Positions 46,061 to 54,239 of a stretch of 64,000 nucleotides of DNA are shown piece after piece. The position numbers and the translations under genes are program-made. Position 1 is the first letter of the stretch. Each line of letters begins with the position of its first letter. The notes beneath the pieces were generated by a model. The model did no database searches, was not told where the DNA came from, and saw only the letters and a program-made list of their open reading frames with translations. Source of the stretch: Stenotrophomonas koreensis (GTDB lineage: Bacteria; Pseudomonadota; Gammaproteobacteria; Xanthomonadales; Xanthomonadaceae); contig NZ_LDJH01000002.1 of NCBI RefSeq assembly GCF_001431525.1, positions 1 through 64,000 of the forward strand, read 5' to 3'.

Positions 46061-46945
46061 ATGAGACTGGTCATCCTTTCGCGCAATCCCTCGTTGTATT
46101 CCACTCGGCGCCTGGTCGAGGCGGCGCGTGCGCGTGGGCATACCGTGCGTGTGCTCAATCCGCTGCGCTGTTACCTGCGCATCGGCGCCGGTGATTTCCG
46201 CCTGCACTACAAGGGCCGGCCGCTGCAGCGGGTGGACGCGGTGATCCCGCGCATCGGTGCTTCGGTTACCCGCTATGGCACAGCGGTGCTGCGCCAGTTC
46301 GAGTTGATGGGGGCACGTACGCCCAATCCTTCCGACGCCATCCTGCGCGCCCGCGACAAGCTGCGCGCGCACCAGATCCTGGCCGCCCACGGGATCGACA
46401 TGCCGGCCACGGTGTTTGGCGACAGCCCGGATGACACCGCCGACCTGCTCTCGCTGCTGGGGCCGGCGCCGCATGTGGTCAAGCTCACCGAAGGGGCGCA
46501 GGGCCGGGGTGTGATCCTGACCGAGAAGGCCAGTGCCACCCGTGGCACGGTCGAAGCCCTGCGCGGGCTGTACGCCAACTTCCTGGTGCAGGAATTCATT
46601 GCCGAGGCCGGGGGCAGTGACCTGCGCTGCCTGGTGGTGGGTGACCGGGTGGTCGCCAGCATGGCCCGGCAGGCCGCCGAGGGGGATTTCCGCGCCAACC
46701 TGCACAGCGGTGGCCAGGCCAGCGCGATGGCCTGCACGCCCGAGGAAGCGGCCATCGCGGTACGCTCGGCGCAGGCACTGGGGCTGGGTGTGGCCGGGGT
46801 CGACCTGCTGCGCTCGGCGCGTGGCCCGCTGGTGCTGGAAGTCAATTCCACCCCGGGCCTGGAAGGCATCGAGCGGGTCAGCGGGATGGATATTGCCGGA
46901 TTGATCGTGGCCTGCAGCGAAGCCTGTCAGCCGCAGTTGCGATAG
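46061..46945 (+). CDS. rimK: Ribosomal protein S6-L-glutamate ligase
   Basis: A 294-residue ATP-grasp ligase adding glutamate residues to the C-terminus of ribosomal protein S6, and in some bacteria making poly-glutamate. The pre-ATP-grasp part ([42 protein letters not shown]), the ATP loop ([15 protein letters not shown]), [20 protein letters not shown] and the metal site [15 protein letters not shown] are all in order. Length is normal (about 300). Confidence 0.95.
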   Translation: MRLVILSRNPSLYSTRRLVEAARARGHTVRVLNPLRCYLRIGAGDFRLHYKGRPLQRVDAVIPRIGASVTRYGTAVLRQFELMGARTPNPSDAILRARDKLRAHQILAAHGIDMPATVFGDSPDDTADLLSLLGPAPHVVKLTEGAQGRGVILTEKASATRGTVEALRGLYANFLVQEFIAEAGGSDLRCLVVGDRVVASMARQAAEGDFRANLHSGGQASAMACTPEEAAIAVRSAQALGLGVAGVDLLRSARGPLVLEVNSTPGLEGIERVSGMDIAGLIVACSEACQPQLR

Positions 46946-47036
46946 GCTTGCAGCGTTGCCGTGTGCTGGCTTGGCCGGTATCTGGATGACACGGGTTGGG
47001 ATGGATTTTCTTCACCGTCTGACAAAGGAGTGAGAC

Positions 47037-47522
47037 ATGCAGTTGAAGGGTTTATTGGCAGTAACCGTGGCGTTGATCGTGGCCGGGCCGGTACAGGCCT
47101 CGCTCAATGCTGCTGCAGCGGACAAATCGCCGGTGCAGATGAACGTTCAGGAAAGCATTGCCGAGCAGTTGCTGCGGGTGGACCAGGTACTGGCCCACGA
47201 GGACTACAGCGAACTCAGCGCCGACGACCGGCAGGCCGTGCGTGATGCACTGGGGCGTATCCGCGTCAATGTGGGTGACAACGCCTCGGTGGCTGCGCTG
47301 GCCCCGGATCTGCGCACGGCGGTCTACAACGATCAGGAATTGATCAATACCCTGCTCGGCAAGGCCCATGCCGACAGCCGGATGGTCTGCGAGCGGGTGC
47401 GCCTGACCGGCAGCAACCGGCGTGAGCAGGTGTGCATGACCGTGGCCCAGCGCCGGGAAATGCGCGAGAACTCGGTCGATGTGCTGCGCAACTGGAACCA
47501 CTGGAACACCAAAAAGGACTGA
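47037..47522 (+). CDS. Exported protein of unknown function
   Basis: A 161-residue protein with a signal peptide (MQLKGLLAVTVALIVAGPVQAS) and a mainly helical, charged mature part. Two Cys (in RMVCERVRL and EQVCMTVAQ) may form a disulfide. It ends in RNWNHWNTKKD. AAGGAG lies six to seven bases before the ATG. I do not recognise the family. Neighbours (rimK, a two-component system) give no clue. Confidence 0.8.
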   Translation: MQLKGLLAVTVALIVAGPVQASLNAAAADKSPVQMNVQESIAEQLLRVDQVLAHEDYSELSADDRQAVRDALGRIRVNVGDNASVAALAPDLRTAVYNDQELINTLLGKAHADSRMVCERVRLTGSNRREQVCMTVAQRREMRENSVDVLRNWNHWNTKKD

Positions 47523-47533
47523 TGCCACCCGAT

Positions 47534-47559
47534 GGCCCTGCCGCGCTGCTGGCAGGGCC
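47534..47559 (+). terminator. Hairpin after the exported protein gene
   Basis: A perfect 9-bp stem (GGCCCTGCC / GGCAGGGCC) lies 12 bases after the stop. It has no T run, so it is a weak candidate. Confidence 0.5.
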
Positions 47560-47596
47560 TGGGATTGTGTGGGGGGCATGAGCGCAAAATTAATCT

Positions 47597-47614
47597 TTCA
47601 CGCGGTATTGTGAA
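47597..47614. promoter_or_regulatory. Inverted repeat upstream of the two-component system
   Basis: TTCAC-N8-GTGAA lies in a small AT-rich patch about 83 bases before the regulator gene. It could be an operator; the regulator that binds it is unknown. Confidence 0.3.
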
Positions 47615-47696
47615 CGGCCAAAGCGTTCAGCTGGGCTGAGCGCCCATCGCCCCTTTCACTGCACCCAATCGGGCGCGTCTTTACCCAGAGGCCACT

Positions 47697-48374
47697 GTGC
47701 GCATCCTTGTAATCGAAGACAACAACGACATCGCGGCCAATCTCGGCGACTACCTGGAAGACCGCGGCCATACCGTGGATTTTGCCGCCGATGGCATCAC
47801 CGGCCTGCACCTGGCCGTGGTCAATGAGTTCGATGCGATCGTGCTGGATCTGAACCTGCCCGGCATGGATGGGCTGGAAGTCTGCCGCAAGCTGCGCAGC
47901 GAGGCGCGCAAGCAGACCCCGGTGTTGATGCTCACCGCACGTGATTCGCTGGAAAACAAGCTGGCCGGCTTTGATTCCGGCGCCGATGACTACCTGATCA
48001 AGCCCTTTGCGCTGCAGGAGGTCGAGGTGCGGCTGCAGGCCCTGCAGCGCCGCGGCAAGGCCGTGCAGACCCGGGTACTGGAAGTGGGCGATGTCGAATA
48101 CAACCTGGACACGCTGGAAGTGCGCCGCGGCGGCAAGCTGCTGCAGCTCAACCCGACCGCCTTGAAGATCCTGCAGTCGCTGATGGAGGCCTCGCCGGCG
48201 GTGGTGACCCGGCAGGAGCTGGAAACCCGTGTCTGGGGCGAGGAGCTGCCGGATTCGGATTCCCTGCGCGTGCATATCCACGGCCTGCGCGCGGTGATCG
48301 ACAAGCCCTTTGATGTGCACATGATCCAGACCCGCCATGGCATCGGCTACCGGATGGCCGTTCCCGAAGCCTGA
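47697..48374 (+). CDS. OmpR/PhoB-family response regulator
   Basis: A 225-residue response regulator. The receiver domain (1-115) has acidic residues E7-D8, phospho-acceptor D51 (IVLDLNLPGMDG), T80 and K102 (LIKPFAL). The OmpR-type winged helix (about 130-222) has TALKILQSLMEASPAVVTRQEL and DSLRVHIHGLRAVID. The GTG at 47697 starts directly at RILVIEDN, with AGAGG upstream. It is followed after five bases by its kinase. Target genes are unknown. Confidence 0.94.
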   Translation: MRILVIEDNNDIAANLGDYLEDRGHTVDFAADGITGLHLAVVNEFDAIVLDLNLPGMDGLEVCRKLRSEARKQTPVLMLTARDSLENKLAGFDSGADDYLIKPFALQEVEVRLQALQRRGKAVQTRVLEVGDVEYNLDTLEVRRGGKLLQLNPTALKILQSLMEASPAVVTRQELETRVWGEELPDSDSLRVHIHGLRAVIDKPFDVHMIQTRHGIGYRMAVPEA

Positions 48375-48379
48375 GCCTG

Positions 48380-49729
48380 ATGAGCCAGACGTCACACCAG
48401 GCGCCGCTGGCGCCGCGGCGTCGTGGGCGCTACCGTCGCCGCCTGCGCAGCCGCATCATCCTGTCCTTCGTGCTGTTCGGGTTTTGCCTGACGGCGCTGT
48501 TCGCCTTTGCCACCAACTGGGCCCGCATGCGGGTGGAGAACCAGTTGGTCGAAGACGTGATGAACCGCAACATCGACGAATACGCGCGCCGCTACTACCA
48601 CAACCCGGAAGTCAGCCCGGACCTGCCGGTGCAGCAGATGCTCGGCAGGGTGGTCAAGGCCGACCGTTTCGAGGCATTGCGCGAAGAAGAACCGGACTGG
48701 TACGAACTGCCCGATGGCATCCACACCATCAATGGCCGCGACAGCGCCACCGGCGAGGCGTTCTCCTACAAGCTGGCGGTACGCAAGACCGGGCAGGAGT
48801 GGTTCTTCCTTGCCTATGACATGACCCAGACCATCCGCGGCGAGTCCCAGCTCAACCGTACCCTGGTGCTTTCGGTGCTGGTGTTCAGCCTGCTTTCGTT
48901 GCTGCTTGGCTGGTGGTCTGCCTCCAAGGTGATGAAGCCGGTGACCGACCTGGCCCAGCGCCTGCGCGCCTACCGTGGCGGGGTCAGCCAGCCCGAGCCA
49001 TTGGCACCGCGGTTTTCCGATGACGAGGTCGGCCAGCTGGCGCAGGCCCTGGATGATTACTCGGCGCGCCTGACCGAAGTGGTGCAGCGTGACCGCGAAT
49101 TCAATGCCGACGTCAGCCATGAGCTGCGCACACCGCTGGCGGTGATCCGTGGCGCCACCGAGCTGCTGCTGGCCAAGGAGGGGTTGGATGACAAGGTGCG
49201 TCAGCGCCTGCAGCGCATTGCCCGCGCCGAAGCGCAGTGCAGCGACCTGATCGGCTCACTGCTGCTGCTGTCGCGCAATGAGCGTGGCCAGGGCCGTGCC
49301 AATGTCGCCAAGGTCGCCGAGCAGCTGCTTGACGCCCACCGCGCCCAGCTCGGCGGCAAGCCGCTGCAGTTGCGTCTGGAGGGTGATACCGAGCTGGTGG
49401 TGGACGCGCCGGAGGCCGCGTTGTCGGTGGCCCTGGGCAACCTGATCGGCAACGCGGTCAAGTACACCCCCTCCGGCGAAGTGGTGGTGCGCATCGACCC
49501 GGGCCAGGTCACCGTGCGCGATACCGGCCCGGGCCTGAGCAGCGAAGACGCCGCACGGCTGTTCCAGCGTGGTTACCGTGGTACCCACTCGGGCAAATCA
49601 CTGGGCGGTGGCATCGGCCTGTCCATTGTCAGCCGGCTGTGCGCGCTGTACGGCTGGCAGGTGGAAGTGGCCCCCGCCGAAAAGCTCGGCGCCGTGGCCA
49701 CCCTGCGCTTTACCGCCGCATCGGCGTAA
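48380..49729 (+). CDS. Sensor histidine kinase
   Basis: A 449-residue membrane kinase with helix 1 at about 26-46, a periplasmic sensor of about 115 residues and helix 2 at about 161-183. A HAMP-like linker (SKVMKPVTDLAQRLRAY) and HisKA with H247 (DVSHELRTPLAVIRG) follow. The HATPase has N-box NLIGNAVKYT, G1 DTGPGLS and G2 GGGIGLSIV. It forms a two-gene system with the preceding regulator. The periplasmic part has no domain I recognise, so the signal is unknown. Confidence 0.94.
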   Translation: MSQTSHQAPLAPRRRGRYRRRLRSRIILSFVLFGFCLTALFAFATNWARMRVENQLVEDVMNRNIDEYARRYYHNPEVSPDLPVQQMLGRVVKADRFEALREEEPDWYELPDGIHTINGRDSATGEAFSYKLAVRKTGQEWFFLAYDMTQTIRGESQLNRTLVLSVLVFSLLSLLLGWWSASKVMKPVTDLAQRLRAYRGGVSQPEPLAPRFSDDEVGQLAQALDDYSARLTEVVQRDREFNADVSHELRTPLAVIRGATELLLAKEGLDDKVRQRLQRIARAEAQCSDLIGSLLLLSRNERGQGRANVAKVAEQLLDAHRAQLGGKPLQLRLEGDTELVVDAPEAALSVALGNLIGNAVKYTPSGEVVVRIDPGQVTVRDTGPGLSSEDAARLFQRGYRGTHSGKSLGGGIGLSIVSRLCALYGWQVEVAPAEKLGAVATLRFTAASA

Positions 49730-49740
49730 GCGATGTTGCA

Positions 49741-50148
49741 GCCGCGACCCCGCTCGCGGCCGCGATGCTTTTGCTTTTGTGGGAGCGAGCTTGCTCGCGA
49801 TGCTTGGCTTGCAGCAGCACTTGCACCGGCCTTTGCTTGCCTCGGTCTGTCGCGCGCAAGCGCGCTCCCACAGGGAAGGGGCAGGTTGTTGCTGTTGTGG
49901 GAGCGAGCTTGCTCGCGATGCTTCTGCTCTTTGTGGGAGCGAGCTTGCTCGCGATGTCTGGCCTGCAGCGGCACTTGCACCGGCCTGTACTTGTCCCGGT
50001 CTATCGCGCGCAAGCGCGCTCCCGCAGGGGGAGGGCAGGCTGTTGCTGTTGTGGGAGTCAACTGTCTTGATCAGGCAGGTCGTGACATTGATTTTGTGGG
50101 AGCGGCCCCGGCCGCGATGCTTTCGCTCTTGTGGCAGCGCGCTCGCCC
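49741..50148. repeat. REP-like element cluster between the histidine kinase and coaE
   Basis: The 449-base gap has no gene. Forward elements beginning TGTGGGAGCG start at 49778, 49896, 49932 and 50095, three with the hairpin GCGAGCTTGCTCGC and one with GCGGCCCCGGCCGC. Reverse elements with GCGCGCAAGCGCGC are near 49851 and 50005. Two near-identical composite blocks of about 115 bp start at 49778 and 49932 (forward element, linker, reverse element). A longer variant with CTTGATCAGGC starts near 50050. Confidence 0.88.
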
Positions 50149-50178
50149 GGGATGCCAGGCACTCCGGCCAGCGGGCCG

Positions 50179-50805
50179 CTACAGGCCGGTGGCTCCGGCT
50201 TCGGCCGCCAGTGCCAGATAGCGGGCATGCAGCGCGGCGATCGGGGCTTCAAGCTCGACGGGGCTGCCGCTATTGTCGATCACGTCATCGGCCAGGGCCA
50301 GGCGGTCGGCACGGCTGGCCTGCGCGTCGATCATCGATTGCGCCAGCGCCGCATCAATCCCGTCGCGGCTCATCAGCCGCTGCAGCTGCACCGCTTCGGG
50401 CAGGTCAATGACCAGCACCCGGTCAATCCACGGGTATTGATGGCGCCCGGCCTCGGCAAGCAGCGGAATCGCGGCGATCGCATAGGCACTGTTGGCCTGT
50501 TGGCATTGCTGGATCATTGCCGCGCGGATCGCCGGGTGGGTAATGGCTTCCAACGCGCGCCGCGCCTGCGGGTCGGCAAAGACGATGCGACGCAGCGCGG
50601 CGCGGTCGAGCTGGCCATCGGCCTGGATCACCCGCGCACCGAAGCGTTCGGCAATGGCGGCCAACGCCGGTTGGCCCGGCGCGACCACATCACGTGCGGC
50701 AAGGTCGGCATCGGCCACGGTAATGCCATGGGCCGCAAAGCCATTGCTGACCGCGGTTTTCCCCGCAGCGATGCCACCGGTCAAGCCAATGATGTAATTG
50801 CTCAT
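50179..50805 (-). CDS. coaE: Dephospho-CoA kinase
   Basis: A 208-residue P-loop kinase for the last step of coenzyme A synthesis. The Walker A motif is GLTGGIAAGKTAV (7-19), with DADLAARDVVAPGQPAL, HPAIRAAM and a Walker B-like DRVLVIDLPE following. The ATG at 50805 has GAGG upstream and starts immediately before the P-loop. In xanthomonads coaE is usually next to pilD, as here, although two REP-rich gaps surround it. Confidence 0.95.
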   Translation of the reverse strand: MSNYIIGLTGGIAAGKTAVSNGFAAHGITVADADLAARDVVAPGQPALAAIAERFGARVIQADGQLDRAALRRIVFADPQARRALEAITHPAIRAAMIQQCQQANSAYAIAAIPLLAEAGRHQYPWIDRVLVIDLPEAVQLQRLMSRDGIDAALAQSMIDAQASRADRLALADDVIDNSGSPVELEAPIAALHARYLALAAEAGATGL

Positions 50806-50879
50806 GCAGCCAGCCTCTCGATGGATATTCACCCGCACACACAACCACAGGCACAAGACCTGCAGCAAGGTGATGTTGT

Positions 50880-51199
50880 TGCAGGAGCGGCCCCGGTCGC
50901 GATGCTTTTGCTGTTGTGGGAGCGACCTTGGTCGCGATGCTCTACCAACCCAACCACTTGCCACAGCCATCGCGCGCAAGCGCGCTCCCACCGAAAACCA
51001 GGGACTGCCGTTGCTGTTGTGGGAGCGACCTTGGTCGCGATGCTCCACCAGCCCAGCCACTTGCCACAGCCATCGCGCGCAAGCGCGCTCCCACAGAAAA
51101 CCAGGGACTGCCGTTGCTGTTGTGGGAGCGACCTTGGTCGCGACGCTTTGCCTGCAGCAGCTCTTGCCCCGGCCTGTCGTGCGCAGGCGCGCTCCCACA
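50880..51199. repeat. REP-like element cluster between coaE and pilD with a 103-bp period
   Basis: The 427-base gap has no gene. Forward elements (TGTGGGAGCGACCTTGGTCG) start at 50915, 51018 and 51121, exactly 103 bases apart; a variant starts near 50880. Reverse elements with GCGCGCAAGCGCGC follow the first two, and a variant with GCGCAGGCGCGC follows the third. The first two 103-base blocks are nearly identical including linkers, so this is a tandem duplication of a forward-reverse REP pair. Confidence 0.9.
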
Positions 51200-51232
51200 A
51201 CAGCCTGCCGCAAACCCCATCCACCCCCGGGC

Positions 51233-52096
51233 TCAACGGATGCCGCTGATCCGCAGGTAGCCATCCACCAGCTGCTCGCCCCACATGAACACGATCCAGC
51301 CGGCGATGGCCAGGTACGGGCCGAACGGGATGGGGGTGCTGTTGTCCTGCTTCTGCAGCCGCAGCCACACGGTGCCAATGATCGCGCCGACCAGCGAGGA
51401 CAGCAGGATGATCGGCAGCACGCCCTGCCAACCGCACCAGGCGCCGAGGGCCGCCAGTAGCTTGAAATCACCATGGCCCATGCCCTGTTTGCCGGTGAGC
51501 TGTTTGTACACCCAGCACACGCTCCACAGCGACAGATAACCCAGCGCCGCACCGATCAACGCCGGTTTGGCCGGCATGTACAGGTTGTCGGTACTGGCGA
51601 TCAGCCCCAGCCACAGCAGCGGCAGGGTCAGAGAATCGGGCAGGTACTGGGTGCGCAGGTCGATGCCGGACAGGGCCACCAGGAAACAGCTCAGCACGAT
51701 GGCGCCAAACCCCTGCCAGCCAAAGCCGAACTGCCAGACGCTGGCCACGCAGAGCAGGGCGGTGAGCGCTTCCACCGCCGGGTACTGGATGGAGATCGGC
51801 GCGGCGCAGTGGCGGCATTTGCCGCCCTGCACCAGCCAGCTGACCAGCGGGATGTTCTCGTACCAGCTCAGTTTGTGCTTGCAGTGCGGGCAGTGCGAGG
51901 GCTCCACCACAATCCCTGGCGGCGGGGGTTCGTACAGCTCGGGCTGCTCCAGCGCCTCGCGTGCCTCGCGCTTCCACGCCCATTCCAGCCGCTTGGGCAG
52001 GCGCAGGATCACCACATTGAGAAAGCTGCCGATGAGCAGCCCCAGGCCGGCCGCCAGGGGGTACCCCAGCGCCGGATGCTGGTCGAGAAAAGCCAT
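51233..52096 (-). CDS. pilD: Type IV prepilin peptidase/N-methyltransferase
   Basis: A 287-residue membrane aspartic protease that cleaves and N-methylates prepilins. The cytoplasmic zinc-binding loop has C69-x2-C72 and C94-x2-C97. The catalytic aspartates are D146 (GIDLRTQYLPD) and D210 (GMGHGDFKL). About seven to eight membrane helices are present. It lies eight bases downstream of pilC on the same strand. Its substrates include the two pilins encoded at 53.7 and 56.2 kb. Confidence 0.96.
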   Translation of the reverse strand: MAFLDQHPALGYPLAAGLGLLIGSFLNVVILRLPKRLEWAWKREAREALEQPELYEPPPPGIVVEPSHCPHCKHKLSWYENIPLVSWLVQGGKCRHCAAPISIQYPAVEALTALLCVASVWQFGFGWQGFGAIVLSCFLVALSGIDLRTQYLPDSLTLPLLWLGLIASTDNLYMPAKPALIGAALGYLSLWSVCWVYKQLTGKQGMGHGDFKLLAALGAWCGWQGVLPIILLSSLVGAIIGTVWLRLQKQDNSTPIPFGPYLAIAGWIVFMWGEQLVDGYLRISGIR

Positions 52097-52104
52097 AAGG
52101 TTGG

Positions 52105-53361
52105 TTACACCACGGAAGCCAGTTTGAAGATGGGCAGGTACATGCCGATCACAATGCTACCAACCAAGCCGCCAATGAACACCATGATCATGGGTTCGAT
52201 CAGGCTGCTCAGGGCATCGACGGCGTTGTTGACTTCCTGCTCGTAGTACTCGGCCACCTTGTACAGCATTTCATCCAGGGCGCCGGCTTCCTCGCCGATG
52301 GCGGTCATCTGGATCACCATGTGCGGGAACAGGTTGACCTGCTTCATCGCCATGTTGACCGGGTAACCGACCGAAACGTCATCGCGCATGCGCAGCACGG
52401 CGTTTTCATAGACGTTGTTGCCGGTGGCGCCGGCCACGATGCCCAGCGCCTCCACCAGCGGTACGCCGGCCTTGAAGGTCACCGCGGTGGTGCGCGCAAA
52501 GCGGGCAATGGCACTGTTGTTGAGGATGCCGCCGATCACCGGAATCTTCAGCGACACCCTGTCGATGAAGTGGCGCAAGCCGGCCGAGCGTTTGTAGGCA
52601 AAGATGAAGCCGATGACAGCAGCGATGGCCATCATCAACAGCCAGACCCCGTAAGCCACCATGAAGTCCGAGCACATCACCAGGAACTTGGTAAAGGCGG
52701 GCAGGTCGGCGCCAAAGTCCTTGAAAACCACCTCGAACTGGGGAATCACCCAGATCATCAACAAGGCAGTGACAACGATCGAGACGAAGATCACCATCGC
52801 CGGGTAGAACAGCGCCTTCTTGATCTTGCCCTTCAGTGCTTCGATGTTCTCTTTGTAGTTGGCAATGGTGTCCAGCACCGTCTCCAGCACACCGGCACCT
52901 TCGCCGGCACGTACCAGGTTGCGGTAGAGGTCATCGAACTGGATGGGATGCTTGCTGATGGCCTCGTACAGCGAGGAGCCGCCCTCGATGTCGGCGCGGA
53001 TCTGGCCGACCATCTTCTTCATCCGCGGGTTCCTGTGGCCTTCGCCGATGATTTCCAGCGAGCCGACAATGGGCACGCCGGATTTCATCATCGTGGCCAT
53101 CTGCCGCGAGAAGAAGGCAATGTCCTTGGCGCTGATCTTGGCGCCGGCGGCACCAAACAGCGGCTTGGGCTTGGGCTTGACCTCCGTCGGGGTGATGCCC
53201 TTGCGGCGCAGTTCGGCCTTGAGCAGGTTGGCATTCTTGGCCAGGTCCTCCCCCTTCATCACGGTGCCGCGCTTGTCCTTACCCTCCCAGACAAACGGCT
53301 GCATCTGGCTGGTGGCACGGTCCACCGGGCCGGTTTTCATTGCGCTGCGACTGACTGCCAT
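52105..53361 (-). CDS. pilC: Type IV pilus inner-membrane platform protein
   Basis: A 418-residue GspF/PilC-family protein with a cytoplasmic N-terminus (WEGKDKRGTVMKGE), two T2SSF domains (about 80-200 and 285-405) and three membrane helices. GEGAGVLETVLDTIANYKE and the parallel GEEAGALDEMLYKVAEYYE are the duplicated motifs. It links the assembly ATPase to the growing pilus. The ATG at 53361 follows GGGGAG; upstream in-frame codons are not conserved. It is divergent from pilA. Confidence 0.96.
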   Translation of the reverse strand: MAVSRSAMKTGPVDRATSQMQPFVWEGKDKRGTVMKGEDLAKNANLLKAELRRKGITPTEVKPKPKPLFGAAGAKISAKDIAFFSRQMATMMKSGVPIVGSLEIIGEGHRNPRMKKMVGQIRADIEGGSSLYEAISKHPIQFDDLYRNLVRAGEGAGVLETVLDTIANYKENIEALKGKIKKALFYPAMVIFVSIVVTALLMIWVIPQFEVVFKDFGADLPAFTKFLVMCSDFMVAYGVWLLMMAIAAVIGFIFAYKRSAGLRHFIDRVSLKIPVIGGILNNSAIARFARTTAVTFKAGVPLVEALGIVAGATGNNVYENAVLRMRDDVSVGYPVNMAMKQVNLFPHMVIQMTAIGEEAGALDEMLYKVAEYYEQEVNNAVDALSSLIEPMIMVFIGGLVGSIVIGMYLPIFKLASVV

Positions 53362-53739
53362 GCTGATCTCCCCTGCCAGCCTTCCCCGGGCCGGACAACT
53401 TGCGCCATGGTAGCGGCAAACCTGCGCGTTGCGCACCTCGCCAGCCGGCAAAGCGCCACAAAGCGCGGGTGATGGGCGGTTTTATTGGTCAAATTGTGAC
53501 AGGGTGCGTCAGTTTGCCGCCTGCGACCACCTGGGGAGGCAGCCAAGGCTTCCAATTCCCGCAATACCTGCGATCATTGGCTGCGGGGTTGGAGGGGCGT
53601 AACGGGGATCTGGCACGCTTTCTGCTATCCAACTTCCGCACGGAGCTCAGCACCTGTCCGTTGCCGGCCTGGCCGGCGCAGCCCAGGCGCCCGTGTTTTC
53701 CGTCCTTACCGATACATGACACTCCTAGGGGATGTACCC
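53362..53739. other. pilC-pilA intergenic region
   Basis: A 378-base divergent intergenic region. It holds the sigma-54 promoter of pilA and a leader of roughly 100 bases. The part nearest pilC presumably carries its promoter, but no clear hexamers are seen. No small gene is supportable. Confidence 0.6.
53610..53626 (+). promoter_or_regulatory. Sigma-54 (RpoN) promoter of pilA
   Basis: CTGGCACGCTTTCTGCT fits the -24/-12 consensus TGGCACG-N4-TTGCW, with GG at 53612-53613 and GC at 53624-53625 exactly 12 bases apart. Transcription should start near 53637, giving a leader of about 100 bases. RpoN/PilR control of major pilin genes is well known in pseudomonads and xanthomonads. Confidence 0.75.
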
Positions 53740-54174
53740 ATGAAGAAGCAGCAAGGCTTTACCCTGATCGAACTGATGATCGTCGTTGCGATCATCGCCA
53801 TCCTGGCCGCCATTGCACTGCCGGCCTACCAGGACTACGTTGCACGCTCGCAGGTCTCGGAAGGTGCCACGCTGGCCTCCGGTGCCAAGACTGCTGTGGC
53901 TGAGCAGTATGCAAATACAGGTGCTCTTACCGGCATCGATAATACCGCCGCTGGTCTCGCCCCAGCTGGTTCGATTACTGGTAAGTATGTGAGCGGCGTA
54001 ACCGTGGCTAACGGCATTATTACCGTTGCTTTTAATAAGACTGATACCAGTGCCAAGATTAAGAGTGGTGCGCTGGTTTACACCCCGACTGATCGTGGCG
54101 GTTCGATCGAGTGGGCTTGTAACGGTTCTGGTACTACCATTGCTGATAAGTATCTGCCGAGCGCCTGTCGTTAA
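53740..54174 (+). CDS. pilA: Type IV major pilin
   Basis: A 144-residue type IVa prepilin. Cleavage by PilD follows Gly6 ([11 protein letters not shown]), the mature protein starts with Phe, and Glu5 is conserved. The N-terminal helix [19 protein letters not shown] and [15 protein letters not shown] are canonical. The C-terminal D-region is bounded by two Cys (WACNGSG...LPSACR). The 5' third uses GC-rich host codons while the remainder is visibly AT-richer (GCAAATACAGGT, ACTGGTAAGTAT), which suggests a mosaic gene. AGGGGA lies eight bases before the ATG. A strong terminator follows. Confidence 0.95.
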   Translation: MKKQQGFTLIELMIVVAIIAILAAIALPAYQDYVARSQVSEGATLASGAKTAVAEQYANTGALTGIDNTAAGLAPAGSITGKYVSGVTVANGIITVAFNKTDTSAKIKSGALVYTPTDRGGSIEWACNGSGTTIADKYLPSACR

Positions 54175-54190
54175 TTAGAAGCGCTTGTTG

Positions 54191-54223
54191 AAAAAGGCCG
54201 CTTTCGCGGCCTTTTTCTTTTTT
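54191..54223 (+). terminator. Terminator after pilA
   Basis: An 11-bp stem (AAAAAGGCCGC / GCGGCCTTTTT) with loop TTTC is followed by CTTTTTT. It is a strong terminator 16 bases past the pilin stop, so the next gene probably needs read-through or its own promoter. Confidence 0.93.
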
Positions 54224-54239
54224 AAGTCGAAGGCTGGGT

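Noticed and set aside
50880-51199. CRISPR array suggested by the regular 103-bp repeats
   Set aside because: The spacers are nearly identical to one another, repeats are hairpin REPs in alternating orientation, and no cas gene is present.
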